Counted from the first letter of the stretch, positions 1 to 5,405 are shown. The stretch is 5,876 bases of DNA from Anaerolineales bacterium (GCA_015489255.1 WGAD01000286.1:1-5876), one strand, 5' to 3'. Translations and numbers: made by a program. The notes: generated by a model from the sequence alone, not told the origin.

Positions 1-92
1 GTATTGCCCCAGGCCAGGCCCGCCCGCCCAACGATAGAAATCTTTGCCGCTGCTGAAGACTGGCGGCGGGCGGGCCTGGCCTGGGGCAATAC
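1..92. repeat. Perfect 28-bp inverted repeat at the window edge
   Basis: Bases 1-28 are the exact reverse complement of bases 65-92, separated by a 36-base spacer (29-64). Pairing fails at the next pair (29 with 64). The right arm fits naturally into the TPR coding sequence (residues GLAWGNT region), while the left arm encodes a Pro/Arg/Ala-rich stretch unlike a TPR helix. The left arm begins exactly at base 1. A perfect arm of this length is far beyond chance. The most likely explanation is a foldback or chimeric-read artefact at a contig end; a genuine hairpin in the gene is less likely. Confidence 0.9.
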
Positions 93-345
93 CGCCGCCG
101 CCCTGGAAGCTTTGGGGCAACTGGATGAGGCCCTGGATGCCTACCAGCGTTCCGCGGACCTCCTCGGGCGCGCCGGAGAAGATGAATTGCGGGCAACGGT
201 TTTGCAGGCGCGGGCTGCCGTGCAGCTCAAGCAAGGCCAGGTGACGAAATCGGCTTTTTCCATGCTGGAACACCTGGGCGCTGATCCCTCGCTGCCCTGG
301 TGGAAACGCTGGCTGAACAAGGTACTGCGATGGATGATACGCTGA
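1..345 (+). CDS. TPR-repeat protein, C-terminal end (5' partial)
   Basis: This is the 3' end of a gene that enters from the left, open in frame 1 for 114 codons with no start needed inside the window. About residues 22-55 read as one tetratricopeptide repeat: the pattern AWGNTAAALEALGQLDEAL followed by AYQRSADLL has the small, large and aromatic positions of TPR helices A and B. The next stretch (62-80) looks like a second, weaker helical repeat. The tail (99-114) is basic and Trp-rich, with WWKRWLNKVLRWMIR before the stop, and could be an amphipathic helix. TPR arrays are protein-protein interaction scaffolds, so no specific partner can be named. The stop lies 16 bases inside the GNAT gene, so the two are likely co-transcribed and translationally coupled. 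The first nine or ten residues are doubtful, because bases 1-28 duplicate 65-92 in inverted orientation and are probably not native sequence. Confidence 0.75.
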   Translation, partial: VLPQARPARPTIEIFAAAEDWRRAGLAWGNTAAALEALGQLDEALDAYQRSADLLGRAGEDELRATVLQARAAVQLKQGQVTKSAFSMLEHLGADPSLPWWKRWLNKVLRWMIR

Positions 346-1193
346 TCGCTCCGATCCGCCATCCGGTGGAGCAAGAAGACCTCCGCCGCCTGGCGCGCCG
401 ACTGCATTTTACCCCCTGGGTGCACCGTCACCTGGGCTGGCGCGATGCCCTGGATTTCATCCACGACGAGGCTTTCTGGCTGCTGGACGACCCCCAAGGA
501 GAACTGGCAGCGGCCTTGTGCGTGCCCGTGGAAGAGAACGGCATCGCCTGGTTGCAGCTATTTGCCGGTTTTACCTCCGAAGAACCGGGGGCGTATTGGC
601 ACATTCTCTGGAACAGGGCGCAACATTATTTGCAGCAGTTTGCGCCGGTGACAGTCGGCGCCCTGGTGCTGCAAGACTGGATGCAAAACCTGCTGGTCGA
701 AAGCGGTTTTCACCTGCAAGAGCACATCGTCAACCTGGCGTTGACCTTGCGGGAAGCGCCGGAACCGCCGCCGCGGCCCGATACCTGGACGTTCCGCCCT
801 TTGCAGCCGGGAGACCTGGCCGCGGTCGCTGCGGTGGATGCCGCCGCCTTCTCACCTTTGTGGCAAAACCCACTTTCTGATCTGCAAAAAGCCTACCAGC
901 GTGCGATTTGGGCGGAGGTGGCAGAACGAGATGGACAGATCCAGGGGTATTTGATCGCCATACGCTCCCTGATGGGAATTCACATCTCCCGCCTGGCGGT
1001 GGCGCCGCAGGCGCAGGGCGGTGGCATTGGGCGCGCTTTGTGCGCGGGTTTGTTGCACAGCGCCTGGAAACGAGGCTGGCGGCAAATTTCCGTCAACACG
1101 CAGGAGAGCAACCTGGCTGCGTTGCGCCTGTATCACCGGCTGGGCTTCCGCGAAGAAGCGGAAAGCCTGCCGGTGTATGTTTTCTCTGTGTAA
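330..1193 (+). CDS. GNAT family N-acetyltransferase, tandem-domain type
   Basis: This predicted cytosolic acetyl-CoA-dependent N-acyltransferase has 287 residues and an unknown substrate. The C-terminal half (about 153-287) is a complete GNAT fold. Motif A is RLAVAPQAQGGGIGRA at 221-236, with the pyrophosphate-binding Q-x-x-G-x-G as Q229 to G234. Motif B is N261, L265, Y268 and GF at 272-273. The N-terminal half (about 15-140) resembles a degenerate GNAT domain: a beta-strand ELAAALCVPV, then VTVGALVLQDW, then a GF at 126-127, but no CoA-binding motif A. Such tandem proteins usually have one active and one structural domain. I chose the ATG at 330 because AAGG lies 7 bases upstream. An in-frame GTG at 300 would add ten residues and lie deeper in the TPR gene. 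It overlaps the TPR gene by 16 bases, and the hydrolase follows after 12 bases, so this is one operon. Confidence 0.85.
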   Translation: MDDTLIAPIRHPVEQEDLRRLARRLHFTPWVHRHLGWRDALDFIHDEAFWLLDDPQGELAAALCVPVEENGIAWLQLFAGFTSEEPGAYWHILWNRAQHYLQQFAPVTVGALVLQDWMQNLLVESGFHLQEHIVNLALTLREAPEPPPRPDTWTFRPLQPGDLAAVAAVDAAAFSPLWQNPLSDLQKAYQRAIWAEVAERDGQIQGYLIAIRSLMGIHISRLAVAPQAQGGGIGRALCAGLLHSAWKRGWRQISVNTQESNLAALRLYHRLGFREEAESLPVYVFSV

Positions 1194-1205
1194 ATGGGAG
1201 GAAAA

Positions 1206-2057
1206 ATGAGCGCCGAGTGGCAAGAAAGCCTGAAAACGCAAGATGGCCTGACCTTGCACGGGCAGGGGTGGCGGCCAGAAAGAGAAATCCGCGGCGCCAT
1301 CTGTCTGGTGCACGGGCACGGCGAGCATGTAGGTCGGTATGCTCATTTGGCTGCCGCCTTGAACCAGGCCGGTTTTGCGCTGCTGGGGTTCGATCTGCGT
1401 GGACATGGCCGTTCTGAAGGGCGGCGAGGCCATACGCCCTCCTATGAACAATTGATGGACGACGTGGGCGCCATGCTGGCGCGGACCTCGGAACGCTTCT
1501 CTGGCAAGCCTTTGTTTCTTTATGGGCATAGCATGGGCGGCAACCTGGTGCTGAATTATGGCCTGCGCCGTCGGCCACAGCTGGCAGGCGTGGTCGCGAC
1601 CGGCCCCTGGCTGAGGCTGGCGTTCGAACCGCCGGCGATCCAGGTTGCTTTGGCGCGGATGATGGACAAAATTGCCCCGGCATTTGTGCAATCTTCCGGC
1701 CTGGAGACTGCGGCCCTCTCGCGCGATGAGCGCGTGGTTGCCGCCTACGAGCAGGATCCGCTGGTGCACGATCGGGTTTCGGCGCGCCTCTTCCTCGCCA
1801 TGTATGCCGCGGGCTTGTGGGCTTTGGAAAATGCAGCCCAATGGCAACTGCCCTTGCTGTTGATGCACGGCGGCGCCGATCGCCTGACTTCGGCGGAAGC
1901 CAGCGAAACGTTTGCCCACCGCGCCGGCAAGTGGGTGACCTTCAAACGCTGGGAGGGCTGGTATCACGAGGTGCACAACGAACCGGAGCAGGAAACCTTC
2001 CAGCGCTTTTTGCTCGACTGGCTGCTGAAGAAGACGTTCCCCGCTACCAGAGAGTAA
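1206..2057 (+). CDS. Alpha/beta hydrolase, monoacylglycerol lipase/lysophospholipase type
   Basis: This 283-residue serine hydrolase of the Hydrolase_4 (monoglyceride lipase-like) family is predicted to cleave ester bonds of monoacylglycerols or lysophospholipids. The oxyanion-hole motif HGHGE is at 36-40. The strand GFALLGFDLRGHGRSEG at 56-72 is typical of the group. The nucleophile elbow GHSMGG at 107-112 puts the catalytic Ser at 109. Asp225 in HGGADRLT and His254 in WYHEVHNE complete the triad. A cap region lies about 134-200, including the family-typical DPL at 184-186. There is no signal peptide or membrane segment, so it should be cytoplasmic. I chose the ATG at 1206 because the strong GGGAGG at 1196-1201 serves it; the ATG at 1194 would place that sequence inside the gene. 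It is the last gene of the rightward operon, before a hairpin. The real substrate is unproven; esterase and lysophospholipase activities are equally possible. Confidence 0.9.
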   Translation: MSAEWQESLKTQDGLTLHGQGWRPEREIRGAICLVHGHGEHVGRYAHLAAALNQAGFALLGFDLRGHGRSEGRRGHTPSYEQLMDDVGAMLARTSERFSGKPLFLYGHSMGGNLVLNYGLRRRPQLAGVVATGPWLRLAFEPPAIQVALARMMDKIAPAFVQSSGLETAALSRDERVVAAYEQDPLVHDRVSARLFLAMYAAGLWALENAAQWQLPLLLMHGGADRLTSAEASETFAHRAGKWVTFKRWEGWYHEVHNEPEQETFQRFLLDWLLKKTFPATRE

Positions 2058-2095
2058 GGCAGATTCCTCAGGTTAAAAGAAAATGAAAATTTTAC

Positions 2096-2122
2096 CCGCC
2101 CCCTGCTTTCGGGGGCGGTTTT
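2096..2122 (+). terminator. Rho-independent terminator after the hydrolase gene
   Basis: An 8-bp perfect GC stem pairs CCGCCCCC (2096-2103) with GGGGGCGG (2111-2118), with a 7-base loop. A short TTTT run follows at 2119-2122. It lies 38 bases after the hydrolase stop and before the promoter-like region of the DsbA-like gene, as expected for the end of the TPR-GNAT-hydrolase operon. The T run is short, so termination may be incomplete. Confidence 0.7.
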
Positions 2123-2148
2123 GTGGCACAATAGGTTGTGACCATAAT
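2121..2148 (+). promoter_or_regulatory. Candidate sigma-70 promoter for the DsbA-like gene
   Basis: The -10-like CATAAT at 2143-2148 matches TATAAT at five of six positions. It is preceded at 16 bases by TTGTGG (2121-2126), a weak -35 that matches only in TTG. Transcription would start near 2155, giving a leader of about 20 bases. The ribosome binding site AAAGGA (2164-2169) lies 6 bases before the ATG at 2176. A small palindrome, CACAA-TAGG-TTGTG (2127-2140), fills the -35/-10 spacer and could be an operator, though five-base arms are weak evidence. Confidence 0.4.
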
Positions 2149-2175
2149 CACTTTTAGCACGCGAAAGGACGCACT

Positions 2176-2937
2176 ATGAGCAAACGTCAGAAAATTCGTG
2201 AAATGCGCCGCAAGAAAGCCCAACGCCAGCGCATGGCCTTTATTGGCATCGTTGTCGGGGTGGTGTTGATCTTTGCCGCCTTGGTGATTTACCAGAACAA
2301 CCGTCCGGTCGAGGTGGTAGCCATTACGCCGGAGCCCCGGCCCAACGCCAACTTCAACGCCATGGGTGACCCCAATGCGCCGGTGCGTGTGGAGGAATTT
2401 TCGGATTTTCAATGCCCTTATTGCCGCATGTTCTACGAAAAGTATGAAGCCTTCTTCGTGGAAAATTACGTCAAGACGGGCAAAGTGTACTTTCTCTACC
2501 GCTCCATGGGCAATTTCCTGAGCGACAACATCAATCGCGCTTACGGAACGAACAACCAGGAATCCATTATGGCGGCCCAGGCAGCGTATTGCGCCGGCGA
2601 TCAAGGCTTGTTTTGGGAATACCACGACACCTTGTTTGCCAACCAAACGGGCGAGGGCGTGGGCGATTATGAAAAGAAGAACTTGCTGGTGATGGCCGAA
2701 AACCTGGGCATGGATGTTGCCGCTTTTGAAGACTGCCTGGACAGCGAGAAATATAAAACGCTGGCCGAGCAAGACGCTACGGACGGTGCGGCCTTTGGCA
2801 TCACCGGCACGCCTTCCTTCGTCGTCTTTTGGACGGTGAACGGCGAAACCAAGACGACAGTGGTCGTTGGCGCCGATGGCGAAGGGTTACAGAGCGCCAT
2901 TGAGCAGGCGCTGGCGGAAGTCAGCGCCGCCGAGTAG
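2176..2937 (+). CDS. Membrane-anchored DsbA/thioredoxin-fold thiol oxidoreductase
   Basis: This 253-residue protein is of the DsbA/BdbD-like (Thioredoxin_4) type and is predicted to form or rearrange disulfide bonds in exported proteins. A very basic N-terminus (2-19, Lys/Arg rich) precedes one hydrophobic segment (about 20-39). By the positive-inside rule, the catalytic domain faces outside. The thioredoxin domain spans about 63-250, beginning with the typical GDPNAPV (64-70) and VEEFSDFQCPYC. The active site is CPYC at 80-83, and the cis-proline loop is GTPSF at 211-215. Two further cysteines, C139 and C187, sit in the helical insertion and may form a second disulfide. The gene has its own promoter region and ends 49 bases before a convergent operon, so it looks monocistronic. 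No VKOR or DsbB partner is visible. An isomerase or reductase role cannot be excluded. Confidence 0.9.
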   Translation: MSKRQKIREMRRKKAQRQRMAFIGIVVGVVLIFAALVIYQNNRPVEVVAITPEPRPNANFNAMGDPNAPVRVEEFSDFQCPYCRMFYEKYEAFFVENYVKTGKVYFLYRSMGNFLSDNINRAYGTNNQESIMAAQAAYCAGDQGLFWEYHDTLFANQTGEGVGDYEKKNLLVMAENLGMDVAAFEDCLDSEKYKTLAEQDATDGAAFGITGTPSFVVFWTVNGETKTTVVVGADGEGLQSAIEQALAEVSAAE

Positions 2938-2950
2938 GCTGCGCTCATCC

Positions 2951-2983
2951 CAAACAACGGACGGGCACACCGTCCGTTGTTTG
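2951..2983. terminator. Shared hairpin between convergent genes
   Basis: A perfect 13-bp stem pairs CAAACAACGGACG (2951-2963) with CGTCCGTTGTTTG (2971-2983) across a 7-base loop. It fills the 49-base gap between the DsbA-like stop (2937) and the DUF554 stop on the other strand (2987). Each strand ends its stem with TTGTTTG rather than a clean T run. A bidirectional terminator is the natural reading, with the AAACAA/TTGTTT base of the stem acting as a weak U-rich part. Confidence 0.75.
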
Positions 2984-2986
2984 CGT

Positions 2987-3694
2987 TTAGAAGAAGAGGC
3001 CTTTGATCCAATCCAGCAAGGCGGTGAGGGCAGGGGCCACGGCCAGCGCCGGCAAAAGATTCCCCACCCGTATTTTCTTGATTTCCAGCAAACTGCTCAG
3101 GGCCAGCCCCATCAGCAAAACACCGCCCGCGGCCTGCATTTCCAGCATCATCGCCGGGGTGACGATCTGCTGCAACTGGCCGGCCAGCAGGCTGATGCCT
3201 CCCTGGTAAACCAGGATGACCAGAGAAGAAAACAGCACGCCCACGCCCAGGCTGGAGGCAAAGGCCAGCGAGGTGAACCCATCCATGACCGATTTGATGA
3301 TCAGGAGGGTGGCGTCGCCCGCCAGGCCGTCTTGAATGGCGCCCAGGATCGCCATCGGCCCGATGGCGAACAGGAGGGAGGCTGTGAGAAAGCCCTGGAT
3401 AAAACGGCTGCTGTCTCCCTGGCGGTTGAAACGGGCGTCCAGCCGGGCCCCCAGGGATTCCAGCCGCTCTTCCAGGTGCTGCCATTCCCCCAGCAAAGCG
3501 CCGATGAGGACGCTGCCGAGAACAATGAGGATGTTTTCACTGTCAAGGAAGAGCTTGATGCCCAGCCCCAGGGTGAAGAGGCCGACGCTGGCGGTGACGG
3601 TGTCCTTCAGCTGCCCCGACAGGTGCGTGCCCAGGGCTAGCCCCAGGCTGCCGCCCAGAAGGATCGCTGCGACGTTGATCCAGGTACCGGTCAT
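2987..3694 (-). CDS. DUF554 family integral membrane protein
   Basis: This 235-residue multi-pass membrane protein belongs to the DUF554 (YdfK-like) family; its function is not established, though a transport role has been suggested for the family. The N-terminus MTGTWINVAAILLGGSLG is the family's characteristic opening. The conserved core follows as GPMAILGAIQDGL (112-124), KSVMDGFTSLAFASSLGVG (134-152) and VYQGGISLLAGQL (162-174). About six hydrophobic segments can be seen (roughly 5-22, 35-50, 53-69, 102-122, 135-163 and 185-203), with a further one near 212-230. A charged cytosolic-looking stretch (70-95, WQHLEERLESLGARLDARF) separates the first half from the core. I chose the ATG at 3694 because it matches the family start and has GGGAGGA (3701-3707) 6 bases upstream. 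Its ATG overlaps the stop of the adenosyltransferase gene as ATGA, which indicates translational coupling. Confidence 0.9.
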   Translation of the reverse strand: MTGTWINVAAILLGGSLGLALGTHLSGQLKDTVTASVGLFTLGLGIKLFLDSENILIVLGSVLIGALLGEWQHLEERLESLGARLDARFNRQGDSSRFIQGFLTASLLFAIGPMAILGAIQDGLAGDATLLIIKSVMDGFTSLAFASSLGVGVLFSSLVILVYQGGISLLAGQLQQIVTPAMMLEMQAAGGVLLMGLALSSLLEIKKIRVGNLLPALAVAPALTALLDWIKGLFF

Positions 3695-4245
3695 GCCGTT
3701 TCCTCCCGCGCTTTGCGACTGGCGATCTGTTGATGGGCGTTTTCCGCCAGCTCCAGGGCAAAGCAAAGCGAAGACAGGCGGTTCAGGTAACGCAGCAAGG
3801 CGGGGTTGTCGATCAACCCCTGGCGTTGCAGGGTGGCAACCCGGCGTTCCGCCCGGCGGACGATGGTCCTCGCCACGGCCAGCGCGCCGCTGCCGAAGGT
3901 TTCGCCAGGGAGAATGAAATCGGTGGGCGGTTCCAATCCGGCGGTGAGCCGATCGGTTTCCTGCTCCAGCCAGGCGACGCGCTCTTCGTCAATTTTGCGA
4001 AAACGCTCGGCGTGCTGGGGGTCGGCTGCCACTTCGGCCATCAGGCGGTAGAGATCGCGTTGAACGGCCTCCAGCAAAGAGGCGGCTGGCGGCGCCTGAC
4101 AGGTTGCCCGGGCCAGCCCGAGGGCGGCGGTGGCCTCGTCCACGGCGCCCACGGCCTCAATTCGTGGATGGTCTTTCGCCAATCGTCCGGAACCCAACCA
4201 ACTGGTCATACCATCATCGCCGGTTTTGGTGTACAGTTTGTCCAT
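3691..4245 (-). CDS. PduO-type ATP:cob(I)alamin adenosyltransferase
   Basis: This 184-residue cytosolic enzyme transfers the 5'-deoxyadenosyl group of ATP to cob(I)alamin or cobinamide (EC 2.5.1.17), making coenzyme B12 for mutases, dehydratases or class II ribonucleotide reductase. The family works as a trimer of five-helix bundles. The N-terminal ATP loop is YTKTGDDG (5-12), followed by DHPRIEAVGAVDE (25-37). The second signature is FILPGETFGSGALAVARTIVRRAERR (110-135), with NRLSS at 155-159. D36, F110, R126, R130 and N155 line up with D35, F112, R128, R132 and N156 of the Lactobacillus reuteri enzyme. Deviations are VDEATAALG where VDELNS is usual, and NRLSS instead of NRLSD. I chose the ATG at 4245 because AAAAGGA lies 7 bases upstream; a longer frame to 4698 crosses another gene. 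It is the first gene of a two-gene operon with DUF554. I leave the gene symbol blank because PduO, CobA2 and MMAB names are used inconsistently. Confidence 0.92.
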   Translation of the reverse strand: MDKLYTKTGDDGMTSWLGSGRLAKDHPRIEAVGAVDEATAALGLARATCQAPPAASLLEAVQRDLYRLMAEVAADPQHAERFRKIDEERVAWLEQETDRLTAGLEPPTDFILPGETFGSGALAVARTIVRRAERRVATLQRQGLIDNPALLRYLNRLSSLCFALELAENAHQQIASRKAREETA

Positions 4246-4276
4246 CGCTTGATCCTTTTTGTGAGAAGATAAGCGT

Positions 4277-4282
4277 ATTATA
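4277..4282 (-). promoter_or_regulatory. -10 box for the adenosyltransferase-DUF554 operon
   Basis: The minus strand reads a perfect TATAAT here. Transcription would start near 4270, giving a leader of about 25 bases that contains the AAAAGGA ribosome binding site before the ATG at 4245. No good -35 hexamer is seen 16-18 bases upstream (4299-4306), so the promoter may need an activator. On the plus strand the same spot reads TATTAT (4276-4281), a candidate -10 for the divergent HET-C-like gene, also without a clear -35. The two transcripts may therefore compete for this short spacer. Confidence 0.5.
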
Positions 4283-4317
4283 GTCAGTATTCCGGTTGCG
4301 AAGACAGGTAAACGAGT

Positions 4318-4950
4318 ATGAAATTGAAATATCATCGTCAAATTTTGCGCGCTGCCCTCGCCGACCTGGTTGGGCGGGATGCTTTGCTGGCGATTGAAGC
4401 CGCCAACCTGGGGCAAGATACACTGCTCAACCAGATTGGACATGATGAATATCATTTCGATAACAACGCCTTTCGGGCGGGCTGGCGTTACGTCCGCGGG
4501 CAAATGCGTCAGATCCCGGACGCGCTGCGGCGCGATCGCCCCCGGGAGGCGTGGGCGGCCTTTGGACGCTTGTCTCATGCGGTGCAGGATTTTTACGCCC
4601 ACAGCAATTACGTTCAGCTCTGGTTGCAGAAATTTCCCCGTCGTCGCCGCCCAAGACCGACAGACATTGAACCGGCTGATTTTCGCATCTTGCGCCATGC
4701 CTGGCTGCGCTCTGGCCGCCTTTACTACCCGCTGGAAGCGCTCAGTTTCATCCCGGGCCTGCGTCGCCTGATCATGCCCCTCCTGCCGCGCGATTCACAC
4801 GCCTATATGAACCTGGACGGCCCGGAGCAGGGCGAGCATTTTTTCTATGCTTATCAGGCGGCTGTCAAGCAAACGCGGCGCATGTTTTTGCTGCTGCTGC
4901 TGCGCCTGAACCGACGCGAGCGAGGCCTGTTTACCGAAAATCGCGTATAA
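4318..4950 (+). CDS. Zinc-dependent phospholipase C/HET-C-like protein
   Basis: This 210-residue protein of mainly helical prediction carries the metal-binding signature of the zinc-dependent phospholipase C/S1-P1 nuclease superfamily and fungal HET-C-like proteins. The key motif is GRLSHAVQDFYAHSNYVQLW (83-102), in which H87, D91 and H95 form HxxxDxxxH. Further candidate ligands are H46 in EYHFDNN and, near the C-terminus, H161 and D167 in DSHAYMNLDGP, with E173-H174 close by. The family may hydrolyse phospholipids or other phosphoesters, but no activity can be assigned here. No signal peptide is seen, unlike secreted phospholipase C, so it is probably cytoplasmic or peripheral. The C-terminus ends with a Leu-rich run (190-195) and a basic tail. 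The start at ATG 4318 has only a weak AGGT (4306-4309) before it. It is divergent from the adenosyltransferase gene and lies 8 bases before the yqeY start. Confidence 0.7.
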   Translation: MKLKYHRQILRAALADLVGRDALLAIEAANLGQDTLLNQIGHDEYHFDNNAFRAGWRYVRGQMRQIPDALRRDRPREAWAAFGRLSHAVQDFYAHSNYVQLWLQKFPRRRRPRPTDIEPADFRILRHAWLRSGRLYYPLEALSFIPGLRRLIMPLLPRDSHAYMNLDGPEQGEHFFYAYQAAVKQTRRMFLLLLLRLNRRERGLFTENRV

Positions 4951-4951
4951 T
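4946..4951 (+). promoter_or_regulatory. TATAAT box at leaderless spacing before yqeY
   Basis: A perfect TATAAT overlaps the last codons and stop of the HET-C-like gene. It ends 7 bases before the ATG at 4959, so the expected transcription start falls on or next to the start codon. No Shine-Dalgarno-like sequence is present before 4959, nor before the alternative ATG at 4950. This is the arrangement of a leaderless mRNA. The -35 region is poor (near 4923-4928), so the call is tentative. Confidence 0.5.
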
Positions 4952-4958
4952 GCACCCT

Positions 4959-5405
4959 ATGGACACACGAGAAAAACTCAACCAGGCGTTGAAAGAGGCC
5001 TTGCGGTCTGGCGATCGCCTGCGCAAGGATACCCTGCGAATGGTGATGGCCGCTATCAAGCAGGCCGAGGTCGATAATCGCCGATCGCTAGACGAGGCCG
5101 CGGTGTTGGCGATTTTGCAGAAACAGGTCAAATCCCGCCGTGAGACGCTCGAGGCCGCCCGCAGCGCCAACCGCGACGATCTGGCTGCGGAGGCCGAAGC
5201 CGAGATCGCCATTTTGCAAGATTTCCTGCCTGAACCAATGTCCGCCGATGAATTGCGCGCGCTGGCGCAGGAGGCGATCGCCGAGGTGGGGGCAGCCTCC
5301 ATGCGCGACATGGGACGGGTGATGAAAACCCTCTTGCCGCGCGTAGCCGGACGGGCGGCTTCCTCGGAGGTCAGCGCGGTGGTCAGACAGTTGTTGAGCG
5401 GATGA
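4959..5405 (+). CDS. yqeY: GatB/YqeY domain-containing protein
   Basis: This is a full-length 148-residue stand-alone YqeY protein, homologous to the C-terminal tail domain of the GatB subunit of glutamyl/aspartyl-tRNA amidotransferase. Stand-alone YqeY proteins are thought to be RNA- or tRNA-related, but their role is not settled. The sequence shows the N-terminal helical part with LNQALKEALRSGDRLRKDTL (6-25), the middle signature AILQDFLPEPMSADEL (84-99), and the C-terminal GAASMRDMGRVMKTLLPRVAGR (111-132), all canonical for the family. I chose the ATG at 4959 over 4950 because MDTREKLNQAL matches the usual family start and because a TATAAT sits at leaderless distance; neither start has a Shine-Dalgarno. 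Its stop overlaps the start of the 7TM-HD gene as ATGA. Two GGCGATCGCC decamers lie inside the gene (5010-5019 and 5273-5282). Confidence 0.92.
   Translation: MDTREKLNQALKEALRSGDRLRKDTLRMVMAAIKQAEVDNRRSLDEAAVLAILQKQVKSRRETLEAARSANRDDLAAEAEAEIAILQDFLPEPMSADELRALAQEAIAEVGAASMRDMGRVMKTLLPRVAGRAASSEVSAVVRQLLSG

Noticed and set aside
852..1976. A 374-codon open frame on the minus strand
   Set aside because: It lies antisense across the GNAT and hydrolase genes, both of which have clear family motifs. Its translation shows no domain and reads as a low-complexity His/Gln/Arg-rich shadow, common in GC-rich DNA.
2667..3485. A 272-codon open frame on the minus strand across the convergent junction
   Set aside because: It overlaps DsbA antisense and DUF554 in another frame, crosses the hairpin, and encodes Gly/Pro/Arg-rich sequence without a recognisable fold.
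2867..3640. A 257-codon open frame on the plus strand
   Set aside because: It is antisense to the DUF554 gene, whose transmembrane pattern and conserved motifs are unmistakable. The frame's product is Gln/Gly/Asp-rich with no pattern.
4246..4698. Upstream extension of the adenosyltransferase frame
   Set aside because: The extension runs antisense through the HET-C-like gene and lacks homology. The family start MDKLYTKTGDDG with a good ribosome binding site is at 4245.
4889..4906. Short CTG run (Leu repeat) in the HET-C-like gene
   Set aside because: Only four CTG codons in a row, which is normal for a Leu-rich helix in GC-rich DNA; no sign of a phase-variable tract.
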